This document shows, piece by piece, positions 29,253-37,385 of a stretch of 64,000 bases of DNA. Below the pieces are notes generated by a model. The model was given only the letters and a program-made list of their open reading frames with translations. It was not told the origin of the DNA and searched no databases. The translations under genes and the position numbers were made by a program. The DNA is taken from NCBI RefSeq assembly GCF_001010355.1, contig NZ_JPLA01000026.1:1-64000 (forward strand), given 5' to 3'. The DNA comes from Dyella japonica DSM 16301. GTDB lineage: Bacteria; Pseudomonadota; Gammaproteobacteria; Xanthomonadales; Rhodanobacteraceae. Position 1 is the stretch's first letter; every line of letters begins with the position of its first letter.

Positions 29253-30098
29253 TCAGTCGAAAGGCAAGTTGTCGATCAGGCGGGTCGAACCCAGGCGGGC
29301 GGCGATCAGCGCCACCAGGCCTTCCGTCTCGCCGTCGACCGGCTCGGCCAGGTCCTCGGAACGCCGGATGGCGCAGTAATCAGGCTCAAAGCCCGCCCGG
29401 GCAAGCTTGGAGGCCGCCGCCTGCTCCACCACCGACCAGGCATGCCCCTTGGCGATGAGATCGCGCATCTGCTGCAGGGTGGCGTAGATCTGCGGCGCCA
29501 GGGCGCGGTCTTGCGCCGAGAGGTACTGGTTGCGCGAGCTCAGGGCAAGGCCGTCGTCGGCGCGCAGCGTCGGCGCCGCCATGATCATCACCGGCAGGGA
29601 GAGATCGCGGACCATCCGCTCGATCACCTTGAGCTGCTGGAAATCCTTCTGGCCAAACACTGCCAGGTCCGGCTGCACCAGGTTGAACAGCTTGCACACT
29701 ACCGTGGCCACGCCATCGAAATGGCCGGGACGATGGGCGCCCTCCAGCGTCTCGGTGAGCTGCGGCACATGAATGCTCACGCTGTTGGCCGCACCGAACG
29801 GATAAAGGATGGACACGTCCGGCGCGAACAGCAGGTCGCAGTCCTGTTCGGCCAGCCCTACCTGATCCTGCACCAGGGTGCGTGGATAACGCTCGAAGTC
29901 TTCGTTGGGACCGAACTGGGTGGGATTGACGAACACGCTCGCCACCACCCGATCGGCGCGGGCGCGGGCCAGCTTGATCAACGAATGGTGGCCGGCGTGC
30001 AGGTTCCCCATGGTGGGCACGAAGCCCACCGTGAGGCCCTGGCCGCGCCAGCCACGGATGGTGGCGCGGAGCGCCGCGGCATCTTGCACAGTCTGCAT
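29253..30098 (-). CDS. panC: Pantothenate synthetase
   Basis: Joins pantoate and beta-alanine with ATP, 281 residues. Motifs: VPTMGNLHAGHHSL (HIGH-like), FVNPTQFGPNEDF, VFGQKDFQQL and a KMS-like LALSSRNQYLS. Start MQTVQDAAALR at 30098 follows panB by 19 bases; the open frame further upstream overlaps panB and is not used. Confidence 0.97.
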   Translation of the reverse strand: MQTVQDAAALRATIRGWRGQGLTVGFVPTMGNLHAGHHSLIKLARARADRVVASVFVNPTQFGPNEDFERYPRTLVQDQVGLAEQDCDLLFAPDVSILYPFGAANSVSIHVPQLTETLEGAHRPGHFDGVATVVCKLFNLVQPDLAVFGQKDFQQLKVIERMVRDLSLPVMIMAAPTLRADDGLALSSRNQYLSAQDRALAPQIYATLQQMRDLIAKGHAWSVVEQAAASKLARAGFEPDYCAIRRSEDLAEPVDGETEGLVALIAARLGSTRLIDNLPFD

Positions 30099-30117
30099 GT
30101 CTTTGAGCTCTGCTGCC

Positions 30118-30948
30118 TCAGTCGAAGCAATGTTCCGGTGCCGGGAAGGCGCCACTGCGCACATCCTCGGCATAGGCCGCGATCGCCGCAGCCACAGAGT
30201 CGCGTCCTGCGAGGAAATCCTTGCTGAACTTGGGTCGCTTGCCGGGCGTCACCGCCAGCATGTCGTGGATCACCAGCACCTGCCCGTCGCAATGCGGACC
30301 GGCGCCGATGCCGATGGTGGGAATGGACACGGCCCGCGTGATGCGCTCGCCCAGCACGGTGGGAATGCCTTCCAGCACGACCAGGTCGGCACCGGCCGCT
30401 TCCACCGCCTTGGCGTCTTCGACCAGACGGTCGGCGGCGTCCTGCGCACGGCCCTGGATGCGGAAGCCGCCGAACTTGTGCACCGATTGCGGCGTCAGGC
30501 CCAGGTGGGCGCACACGGGAATGGCGCGCTCGACCAGGGCAGTGATCACTTCGAGGATATGCGGCGAGGCGCCCTCGATCTTCACCATCGAGGCGCCGCC
30601 TTCGCCGACCAGCTGCGCGCCGGCCTCCAAGGCATGGGCGACATCGCGGTCGGCCATGAACGGGAAGTCGGCGATAAGCAGCGTCGCGTTCAGTCCGCGC
30701 GACACGATGCTGGTGTGATAGACCATGTGGTCCAGCGTCACCGGCAGCGTGCTCTTGTGTCCCTGGATCACCATGCCCAGCGAGTCGCCCACCAGCGCCA
30801 CGTCGACGCCGGCCATTTCCAGTTGCGCCGCGAAACTCGCGTCGTAACAGGTGAGCATCACGATGCGTTGGCCTGCTTCCTTCATCGCGCGCAGCGACGG
30901 CACGGTGACCGGCTTGCGCGTGGGGGCATTCGCTTTTTGCGAGTACAC
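30118..30948 (-). CDS. panB: 3-methyl-2-oxobutanoate hydroxymethyltransferase (GTG start)
   Basis: First step of pantoate synthesis (ketopantoate from alpha-ketoisovalerate and methylene-THF), 276 residues. Motifs: [30 protein letters not shown] and [15 protein letters not shown]. The start codon is GTG, with AGGGA seven bases before it. Part of the pcnB-folK-panBCD block. Confidence 0.97.
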   Translation of the reverse strand: MYSQKANAPTRKPVTVPSLRAMKEAGQRIVMLTCYDASFAAQLEMAGVDVALVGDSLGMVIQGHKSTLPVTLDHMVYHTSIVSRGLNATLLIADFPFMADRDVAHALEAGAQLVGEGGASMVKIEGASPHILEVITALVERAIPVCAHLGLTPQSVHKFGGFRIQGRAQDAADRLVEDAKAVEAAGADLVVLEGIPTVLGERITRAVSIPTIGIGAGPHCDGQVLVIHDMLAVTPGKRPKFSKDFLAGRDSVAAAIAAYAEDVRSGAFPAPEHCFD

Positions 30949-31004
30949 GACAATTCCCTAGGACAGAGGCAGGCGCGGATTATCCCGCGTGGGGCGTGAA
31001 GGGC

Positions 31005-31487
31005 TCAAGGCAGACGCTCGCAACCGGTGGTATCCATGGCGGCCAGTAGGTCCGCCACCTTGCCCTGGCCCGGCAAGGCCAGCGCCGGCGCCAGGTCGTT
31101 CAGCGGCAACAGCACGAAGGCGCGCTCGGCCATGCGCGGATGAGGCAGGGTCAAACGGTCGTCCGACAGCGCGACGCCATCCATATGCAACACATCGAGA
31201 TCGAGCGTGCGCGGGCCCCAGCGCTCGCCGTCGCGCACCCGACCGGCCGCGCGCTCCACCTTCAGCAAGGCGTCGAGCAGCTCGTGCGGCGTGAGCGCGG
31301 TATCGATCTGCGCCACCGCATTGATGAAAGGCGGCTGCTCGAGCACACCCCAGGGCGGCGTCAGATACAGCGGCGAGCGGGCAAGCAAGCGGGTTTGCGG
31401 GAGTGCATCCAACGCTGCGAACGCGCCCAGCACCTGTGCCTGCGCGTCGCCGAGATTGCTGCCCAACGCAATGTACGCAAGCGTCAC
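31005..31487 (-). CDS. folK: HPPK, folate biosynthesis (GTG start)
   Basis: 2-amino-4-hydroxy-6-hydroxymethyldihydropteridine pyrophosphokinase, 160 residues. Motifs: YIALGSNLGD, LLARSPLYLTPPWG, and GPRTLDLDVL with the metal-binding Asp pair, then PHPRMAERAFVL. I start it at the GTG whose bases overlap the pcnB stop (GTGA); the longer frame upstream lies inside pcnB. This overlap couples folK to pcnB. Confidence 0.94.
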   Translation of the reverse strand: MTLAYIALGSNLGDAQAQVLGAFAALDALPQTRLLARSPLYLTPPWGVLEQPPFINAVAQIDTALTPHELLDALLKVERAAGRVRDGERWGPRTLDLDVLHMDGVALSDDRLTLPHPRMAERAFVLLPLNDLAPALALPGQGKVADLLAAMDTTGCERLP

Positions 31488-32875
31488 GCGGGATCCGACT
31501 TGTTGCCCGCTTTCGAGCTTGGCTTGCGACGGCGGCGCTTGCGTGGCTTCGCGGCCGGTGCAGCACTTTCGCCTGCGGGACCGGATGCGGTGCCCGACAA
31601 CGCGGCCGCCAGCGTTTCGTGCGGCAGCTGCTGCGCATGCTGCCACCATGCACCGAGCTCACGCACCGCGGGCGATTCCGCTGCACGCAGCAACAGGAAG
31701 TCGAACGCGGCACGGAAACGCGGATGCGTCATCAGGCGGAACACGCGCTTGCGCTGCACCTGCTCGAACCGCGGCTGCATGCCCCAGATTTCTTCCATGG
31801 TCAGCGTGAAACGGCGCGGTATCGCCACGCGCTGGCACTGCTCGCCGATCACGTGCGTGGCAGCGCGTTCCCATGCGGCCACCGGCTCCATGCCTTTGGT
31901 GATCCAGGTATGCGCCAGATCGCGCACTTCGCCCCACAGCAGCACGGCGAACAGGAAGGCCGGCGTCACCGACTTGCCTTCGGCCACGCGCGCATCGGTA
32001 TTGGCCAGGCCCTGCTCGATCAGCGCACGCAGCGCCTTGTCGCCGCGCTTGAGCGCGCGTGCCGTGGCCGGGAACATGAACTTCAGCAGGCCGGTCTGCT
32101 CGAGCATGTGGAAGCTCTTCAGGCCGTGACCGGACAGGAACAGCTTGAGCGACTCGTCGAACAACCGGGCCGGCGCCGCGTCGGCCAGCAGCGGCCCGAG
32201 TTCGTCGAACGGCGCTGCGGCCGCCGCATCGATGCGGAAATTGAGCTTGGCCGCGAGACGCACCGCGCGCAGCATGCGCACCGGATCTTCGCGGTAGCGC
32301 GTTTCCGGATCGCCGATCAGGTGCAGCACGCGGTCCTGCACGTCCTGCATGCCGCCGACGTAGTCGCGCACGGAGAAATCGCTGATGTCGTAGTAGAGCG
32401 CATTGACGCGGAAGTCGCGCCGGATCGCATCCTCTTCGATCGAGCCCCACACGTTGTCGCGCACGATGCGGCCGTCGACGATGTGGCGATCGCCCTCGCC
32501 TTCTTCCTCGCCGGTACCACGGAAGGTGGCCACTTCGATGATTTCCGGCCCGTACACCACGTGGGCCAGGCGGAAGCGGCGACCGATCAGGCGCGAATTG
32601 CGAAAGAGCTTCTTGACCTCGTCAGGCGTGGCATTGGTGGCCACGTCGAAGTCCTTGGGATGCCCGCCCAGCAGCAGGTCGCGTACGGCGCCTCCCACCA
32701 GATAGGCCTGGTAGCCGGCCTCATTGAGGCGATAGAGCACGCGCAGCGCTGCCTTGCTGATGTTCTTGCGCGAAATCACGTGCTGCTCGCGCGGAATGAT
32801 GCGCAATGCAGGCGTGGCGTTGGTCCTTGCGTCGTGATTCAAGCGGTCTGGATCCTTGCAGGCGTCAAGCGCCAT
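31484..32875 (-). CDS. pcnB: Poly(A) polymerase I
   Basis: Adds poly(A) tails that speed RNA decay, 463 residues. The nucleotidyltransferase core has LVGGAVRDLLLGGHPKDFDV (catalytic Asp pair), then EDAIRRDFRVNALYYD and ETRYREDPVRMLRAVR. The C-terminal tail is basic (KPRKRRRRKPSSKAG), as in other PcnB, where it binds RNA. It is the first gene of the folK-pan block. Confidence 0.96.
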   Translation of the reverse strand: MALDACKDPDRLNHDARTNATPALRIIPREQHVISRKNISKAALRVLYRLNEAGYQAYLVGGAVRDLLLGGHPKDFDVATNATPDEVKKLFRNSRLIGRRFRLAHVVYGPEIIEVATFRGTGEEEGEGDRHIVDGRIVRDNVWGSIEEDAIRRDFRVNALYYDISDFSVRDYVGGMQDVQDRVLHLIGDPETRYREDPVRMLRAVRLAAKLNFRIDAAAAAPFDELGPLLADAAPARLFDESLKLFLSGHGLKSFHMLEQTGLLKFMFPATARALKRGDKALRALIEQGLANTDARVAEGKSVTPAFLFAVLLWGEVRDLAHTWITKGMEPVAAWERAATHVIGEQCQRVAIPRRFTLTMEEIWGMQPRFEQVQRKRVFRLMTHPRFRAAFDFLLLRAAESPAVRELGAWWQHAQQLPHETLAAALSGTASGPAGESAAPAAKPRKRRRRKPSSKAGNKSDPA

Positions 32876-32979
32876 TCAAAGCGATCAATGCGGCACATCG
32901 TTCCGCCGCCTCCACATTCCACCATGCCCCATAGGGCCGGTAGCCGTCCGCCCGGTCGGTCCCTGAGCCCCTGAGGGCA

Positions 32980-33008
32980 TTGCCGGGCGAAGCAATTCCG
33001 CTATACTA
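32980..33008 (+). promoter_or_regulatory. Promoter of tRNA-Glu
   Basis: TTGCCG (32980-32985), a 17-base spacer and TATACT (33003-33008), followed by a GC-rich discriminator (agcgcgctccgg) typical of stringently controlled stable RNA genes. The tRNA begins 20 bases after the -10. Confidence 0.7.
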
Positions 33009-33027
33009 GCGCGCTCCGGTGCATTTC

Positions 33028-33103
33028 GCTCCCTTCGTCTAGTGGCCTAGGACACCGCCCTCTCAAGGCGGGAACACGAGTTCGAACCTCGTAGGGAGCG
33101 CCA
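33028..33103 (+). tRNA. tRNA-Glu (anticodon CTC)
   Basis: 76 bases including encoded CCA. The acceptor stem pairs GCTCCCT with AGGGAGC. The anticodon arm CCGCC-CTCTCAA-GGCGG reads CTC, for GAG codons. The T arm has TTCGAAC. It lies 50 bases before the ferredoxin gene and the two may share transcripts. Confidence 0.97.
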
Positions 33104-33153
33104 CTTCCGGCCTGGCACGGGCCCCGGCTCATTCAAGACAGGCACGAGAGCGT

Positions 33154-33477
33154 ATGACTTTTGTCGTCACCGACAACTGCATCAAGTGCAAATACACCGA
33201 CTGCGTCGAAGTTTGCCCGGTCGACGCCTTCCACGAAGGTCCCAACTTCCTCGTGATCGATCCGGACGAGTGCATCGACTGCACCTTGTGCGAGCCGGAG
33301 TGCCCGATCAACGCGATCTATCCCGAAGACGACGTGCCCGCCGGGCAGGAAAGCTTCACCGCGCTGAACGCGGAGCTGGCCAAGAGCTGGCCAGTGATCA
33401 CCGAGCGCAAGGACGGCCTGGCCGACGCCAAGGACTGGGAAAACAAGCCCAACAAGCTCGACCTGCTCGAACGCTGA
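33154..33477 (+). CDS. fdxA: Seven-iron ferredoxin (3Fe-4S/4Fe-4S)
   Basis: Small soluble electron carrier, 107 residues, nearly the length of Azotobacter ferredoxin I. By analogy with that protein, C9, C17 and C50 bind the 3Fe-4S cluster and C21, C40, C43 and C46 the 4Fe-4S cluster; C12 is the extra conserved cysteine. The acidic C-terminal half ([18 protein letters not shown]) is typical of FdxA. Followed by a strong terminator shared with bamC. Confidence 0.96.
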   Translation: MTFVVTDNCIKCKYTDCVEVCPVDAFHEGPNFLVIDPDECIDCTLCEPECPINAIYPEDDVPAGQESFTALNAELAKSWPVITERKDGLADAKDWENKPNKLDLLER

Positions 33478-33530
33478 GCCCTGCCCCGGAACGCCGCACC
33501 AGCCTGCAAGGCGCACCGGTTCAGGCATAA

Positions 33531-33559
33531 AAAAACGCCGCCCTCGAGGCGGCGTTTTT
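33531..33559. terminator. Bidirectional terminator between fdxA and bamC
   Basis: Stem CGCCGCC-CTCGA-GGCGGCG is flanked by five A on the left and five T on the right. It can end both fdxA (rightwards) and bamC (leftwards). Confidence 0.9.
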
Positions 33560-33579
33560 ATGGGCCAGGAGGCAACGGA

Positions 33580-34173
33580 TCAACCGCCGCCCATGCGACC
33601 CTTGAGCGTATCGATCACCTTGGCCACGGCCGCGGCATCGCCCTGCGCGCGCACTTCGCTGGCCTTTTCGCCGCTGGTGCTCACGGTCAGCAGCACCTGG
33701 CGCGGCTTGGCGCCCGGGGCGTCGGCCGACTGCTTGGACTTGCCGTTGAACATGCTGCTGAAGAAGCCCTTCTTCTGGGTCGGCTCGTCCGACGCCACCA
33801 CGCTCAGCGTGTAGCTGTGCGTGTCATCGTCGTGGCCCACCACCTGGCCGATATCGCCGTTCTCCAGGGCCTGGCCCACGCGGCGATAGGTGTTGTCGAG
33901 GTTGTCGTTCAGCACAAAGCCGTCGGCGATCTGGCCGTTGCTGTTGCCCACGCGCGCGGTCGCGCCGTTGGAGGTCGGGTTGTTGGCGCCCGCTTCCGGA
34001 ATGACCAGGGCAGCATTGGTGGACGGCGTATCCAGGCCCGGCGGAATCTCCAGCGGCGACTCCTGTTTGGCCGTCTCCCAGGCCTTCTGCGAACGGAACA
34101 TGCCGCAGCCGGAGAGCAGCAAGGCAGACAGGGCCAGTACCGGCAGGGCCACGACAAGCGGGGATTTCTTCAT
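33580..34173 (-). CDS. bamC: Outer-membrane assembly lipoprotein BamC-like
   Basis: 197 residues. The signal peptide ends in a lipobox LLLSGC, with the lipidated Cys at 23. The next segment, with SPLEIPPGLDTP, resembles the disordered N-terminal stretch of BamC that binds BamD. After it there is room for only one helix-grip domain, whereas E. coli BamC (344 residues) has two. So it is short, a variant seen outside the Enterobacteria. Its position directly after dapA is the conserved nlpB/bamC place. Confidence 0.8.
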   Translation of the reverse strand: MKKSPLVVALPVLALSALLLSGCGMFRSQKAWETAKQESPLEIPPGLDTPSTNAALVIPEAGANNPTSNGATARVGNSNGQIADGFVLNDNLDNTYRRVGQALENGDIGQVVGHDDDTHSYTLSVVASDEPTQKKGFFSSMFNGKSKQSADAPGAKPRQVLLTVSTSGEKASEVRAQGDAAAVAKVIDTLKGRMGGG

Positions 34174-34211
34174 GTAAGCAGATTCCGTAGGAGTATCAGT
34201 TGCCCGAAATG

Positions 34212-35105
34212 TCAGGCCGCATTCGCCAAGGATGCCAGACCCGCCAGCGCTTCGCGAAGTCGCGCGCGGTCCGGACCATCCTCCAATTCAACCAAAGGCA
34301 GGCGTGGCGCCGCCAACCCCAAGCCCAGCGGCGGCAGCCCGGCCTTCACCGCAATCGGGTTCGGCGCGCAATTGAGCGCCGAAACCAGCGGCGCCAGCAC
34401 CGCGTCGCAACGCTGTGCTTCGGCCCGGTCGCCCGCCGTGGCGGCATCGCACAACATGCGAAACGCACGAGGCACCAGGTTGGCTACCACCGAGATCGTC
34501 CCCGCCGCGCCGGCGAGCATCGCCTTGCAGGCCGTGCCGTCGTCACCGGACAGATAGACGAAATCCGGCCGCGCAAGTTCCGCAATGGCGCGAATCCTTT
34601 CATCGGTGCCCAGTGCTTCCTTCAGGCCCACGATGGCCGGATGGCCGCGCAGTTCAGCCACCGTGGCCGGCAGCAGGTCGCAACCCGTGCGCGCCGGCAC
34701 GTTGTACAGCACCACCGGCAGGCCGCCATGCTCCGCCACTTCGAGGAAATGGCGACGCAGGCCTTCCTGGGTGGGGCGCACGTAATACGGCGCCACCACC
34801 AGGGCCGCATCGGCACCCAGCGCTTTCGCGCGGCGGGTGAGCGCCACGGTCTTGGCCGTACCCGCCTCGCCGGTACCCGCCAGCACGGCCATGCGGCCCG
34901 CCACCCGCTCCACGGCGAACGCGAGCAGGCGCTCGTATTCGTCGTGCTCGAGCATATGGGCCTCGCCGGTGGAGCCGGCCACGACCACGCCTTCGGTCCC
35001 GCCGTCGATCTGGTAGTCCAGCAGCCTGCCAAAAGCCGCAAGATCAAGCGCCCCGTCCGCCGCGAACGGCGTGACCAGCGCACAGATGCTTCCGCGAATG
35101 TTCAA
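34212..35105 (-). CDS. dapA: 4-hydroxy-tetrahydrodipicolinate synthase
   Basis: Condenses pyruvate and aspartate semialdehyde in lysine/diaminopimelate synthesis, 297 residues. The Schiff-base Lys is K162 (IVGLKEALG); Y134 and R139 lie in VVLYNVPARTG. The substrate loop reads AGSTGEAHML instead of the common GTTGES. dapA-bamC stand back to back with gcvR-bcp, as in E. coli. Confidence 0.94.
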   Translation of the reverse strand: MNIRGSICALVTPFAADGALDLAAFGRLLDYQIDGGTEGVVVAGSTGEAHMLEHDEYERLLAFAVERVAGRMAVLAGTGEAGTAKTVALTRRAKALGADAALVVAPYYVRPTQEGLRRHFLEVAEHGGLPVVLYNVPARTGCDLLPATVAELRGHPAIVGLKEALGTDERIRAIAELARPDFVYLSGDDGTACKAMLAGAAGTISVVANLVPRAFRMLCDAATAGDRAEAQRCDAVLAPLVSALNCAPNPIAVKAGLPPLGLGLAAPRLPLVELEDGPDRARLREALAGLASLANAA

Positions 35106-35253
35106 GACCGGCTCCGGCTGAAACTCAAACCCGGCATGTTACCGGAAAAGCCTGTTCAGCCAATACGCAACCCCGTGCTGGCCTTGCCGCGCCAGCCCGC
35201 GCCGGATTTCACCCACGGAAGCCCCGAAACGGACGCCACCGGCCAAATCGTCC

Positions 35254-35760
35254 TCAATGGGCGTTCGGGCCGATCAGCAGCGGCTTGGGAATGGTGGTAT
35301 GCAACATCTCGTCCTTCATCTGCATGGTGGCCGCGCGATCGCGCTCCATGTCGCTGTACTTGCGACAGGTGGTCTTGGGCAGATGAGACCCGGTAGGTTG
35401 TTCGTGCACGCACACTTCCTTGTCGCCATCGCGGCGGGTAAGGATCGCGTTGACCTCGGACTGGTCGTTGTAAAGCTGGATCTTGGACTTGTCGTCCATG
35501 GCATCCACCTTGGTGAACCGGTCAAACAGCGACTGCATGTCGCCAAGATCCTTGGCAACGGTGTCGCGCTCCTGGGCATTGACGAACTCAAACCGCCCGC
35601 CTGCCTGCATCTGTTCACGCACGTGGTCGGCCACGGGAGCGAACGATTCCCTCGTATCGGCTTTGACGTCAGGCGGGGGCGGCTGCTTCGCCGACACCGT
35701 AGCCATCGGCGCCACGGCCGCCATGACCGCCACCACCAACCACTTTTGCCCCAATTTCAT
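35254..35760 (-). CDS. Small exported protein of unknown function
   Basis: 168 residues. A signal peptide (MKLGQKWLVVAVMAAVAPMA then TVSA) predicts a periplasmic protein. The middle is helical and charged. The C-terminal part has two cysteines in CVHEQPTGSHLPKTTC, similar to a motif (C-x-x-E-x-x-TGSxxxxxxC) I recognise from small proteobacterial secreted proteins; the pair may form a disulfide. No enzyme motif is visible. It shares a 179-base divergent gap with gcvR. The 148 bases between it and dapA show nothing clear. Confidence 0.75.
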   Translation of the reverse strand: MKLGQKWLVVAVMAAVAPMATVSAKQPPPPDVKADTRESFAPVADHVREQMQAGGRFEFVNAQERDTVAKDLGDMQSLFDRFTKVDAMDDKSKIQLYNDQSEVNAILTRRDGDKEVCVHEQPTGSHLPKTTCRKYSDMERDRAATMQMKDEMLHTTIPKPLLIGPNAH

Positions 35761-35853
35761 GATGCTCCCCCAGGTTTCGCAGTCCGTAAGAATTGCTGCC
35801 AGCGGGCGATGCTACGCGCCGTCTCACGGCCCAGTCAAAGCCGCGCGCCGGCT

Positions 35854-35884
35854 TTACTTGCGGCGGCTTGGCGGGCGCAAGTAA
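35854..35884. repeat. Inverted repeat TTACTTGCG in divergent gap
   Basis: TTACTTGCG (35854-35862) and CGCAAGTAA (35876-35884) are perfect complements, 13 bases apart, between the divergent exported-protein gene and gcvR. It could be an operator or leader hairpin of gcvR. Confidence 0.45.
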
Positions 35885-35939
35885 GCTCGACCAACTTGCT
35901 CTTGACCCGCGCCGTGACGGGCCGCCACAGGTGGACTCC

Positions 35940-36497
35940 TTGAATCGTTCTTCCGCGCGCACCGGCAGCGACAACCAGCTGCTGATCCAGACCCTGACTC
36001 CTTCCACAAGCGCGCCCTTGCTGACGCTGGCCAAGCGTATTGCCGAAGCAGGCTGCAACCTGGCCGATGCGCGAGTGTCGGCGATCGGCGCCGATACCTC
36101 GCTGACCCTGCTCGCCACCGGCGCGTGGGATGCCGTGGCCAAGCTCGAGACCGCGCTGGCCAAGACGGCCCGCGACGAAGACTTGCGGCTGTCGTTCTAT
36201 CGCACCGGCCCGCGCGAGCATCACTCGCACCTGCTGCCGTATCTCATCGAGGTGATCTCGGCCGATCGCCCGGGCATCCTGGTCAAGATCATCGATTTCT
36301 TCGACCGCCGCGACATCGTCATCGAGCAGCTGAGCTCACTGCGCTACCAGGCAATGCAGACGGGTGCGGACATGTTCCAGGCGCAGATCACCATCGGCAT
36401 TCCGGCGGCCACGCATATTGCCGCGCTGCGCGATGATTTCCTGGAGTTCTGCGATGGCCTCAATCTGGACGCCATCATGGATCCGGTGAAATTCTGA
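35940..36497 (+). CDS. gcvR: Glycine cleavage repressor-like ACT protein (TTG start)
   Basis: 185 residues with two ACT domains (about 15-85 and 95-175; the second has PYLIEVISADRPGILVKI). GcvR in E. coli binds glycine and the activator GcvA to control gcvTHP. The frame is open from 35793, but similarity begins about here. The TTG at 35940, with AGGTGGA five bases before it, fits best; a GTG at 35931 is the alternative. It is paired with bcp as in E. coli. Confidence 0.82.
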   Translation: MNRSSARTGSDNQLLIQTLTPSTSAPLLTLAKRIAEAGCNLADARVSAIGADTSLTLLATGAWDAVAKLETALAKTARDEDLRLSFYRTGPREHHSHLLPYLIEVISADRPGILVKIIDFFDRRDIVIEQLSSLRYQAMQTGADMFQAQITIGIPAATHIAALRDDFLEFCDGLNLDAIMDPVKF

Positions 36498-36775
36498 GCC
36501 GCGGATGTCGCGCGGAAAACCGGAATCGGGCGCCCTCGCCGGGTCCTTGAGCATGCTCTTTGAGGCGGCCTGCCGCAAGGACTGTCATTCGTCATACGGC
36601 AAGCGCTAGTCTCTGATCCCAAGGGCAGCACCGGAGTGGCATGCATGCAGCAGGCGGGTTCCATCGCACCAATCGCAGGGCGCGCGCTGACCGTCCTGGC
36701 ACCCTCCTCCGCTGCCCCGTTCCCCATGTTCAAACACACCCAGCCGGAGCCGGCCACGGCTTCGCAGGAGAACCC

Positions 36776-37237
36776 ATGCCCGAAGTTGGCAAGAAAGTCC
36801 CCAAACTCAAAGGCCTCACCGGCGATGGCAGCGAACTGAAGCTCGACAGCCTGAAGGGCCAGTGGGTGGTGGTGTACTTCTACCCGAAGGACAGCACGCC
36901 CGGTTGCACCAACGAGGCCAAGGACTTCCGCGACCTCTACCCGAAGTTCAAGAAGCGCCACGCGCAGATCATCGGCGTCTCGCGTGATTCGGTGAAATCC
37001 CACGCCAATTTCGCCGCCAAGCAGGAGCTGCCGTTTCCGCTGGTTTCCGACCCCGACGAGACCTGGTGCAGCGCCTTCGACGTGATCCACGAGAAGGTGC
37101 TGTATGGAAAACGTCACATGGGTGTCGTACGAAGTAGCTTCCTGATCGATCCCGAAGGCAGGCTGGCCCAGGAATGGCGCAACGTGAAAGTCCCAGGGCA
37201 CGCCCAGGCCGTGCTCGACGCCATTCCCGCCCAGTGA
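36776..37237 (+). CDS. bcp: Thiol peroxidase of the Bcp/PrxQ family, 1-Cys form
   Basis: 153 residues. The peroxidatic Cys is C44 in YPKDSTPGCTNEAKDF. In E. coli Bcp a resolving cysteine lies five residues later (GCTVQAC); here that position is Lys, so the enzyme should work as a 1-Cys peroxidase or use another cysteine such as the one in DETWCSAFD. ATG 36776 follows CGCAGGAG. The 278 bases between gcvR and bcp hold no clear gene; I see only weak promoter-like sequence there. Confidence 0.94.
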   Translation: MPEVGKKVPKLKGLTGDGSELKLDSLKGQWVVVYFYPKDSTPGCTNEAKDFRDLYPKFKKRHAQIIGVSRDSVKSHANFAAKQELPFPLVSDPDETWCSAFDVIHEKVLYGKRHMGVVRSSFLIDPEGRLAQEWRNVKVPGHAQAVLDAIPAQ

Positions 37238-37385
37238 CCCGCGATCGCCTCTTTCGCCATGCCGCTGCCCGTCCCGCCGGGACGACTCCTTATCGTGCAT
37301 GGCATCCCGGCCCCTTGGCCGACTCCCCGCGGCAAGCCGCATGCCGCGGTTCTTCCACCTCGCACGCTCAAGAGGTTTCTTCCGT

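Noticed and set aside
35761..35939. Glycine riboswitch before gcvR
   Set aside because: Only one hairpin is seen and no tandem aptamer core; gcvR itself is not a usual riboswitch target.
36641..36775. N-terminal extension of Bcp
   Set aside because: The upstream in-frame residues are low-complexity; a good ribosome site stands before the ATG at 36776.
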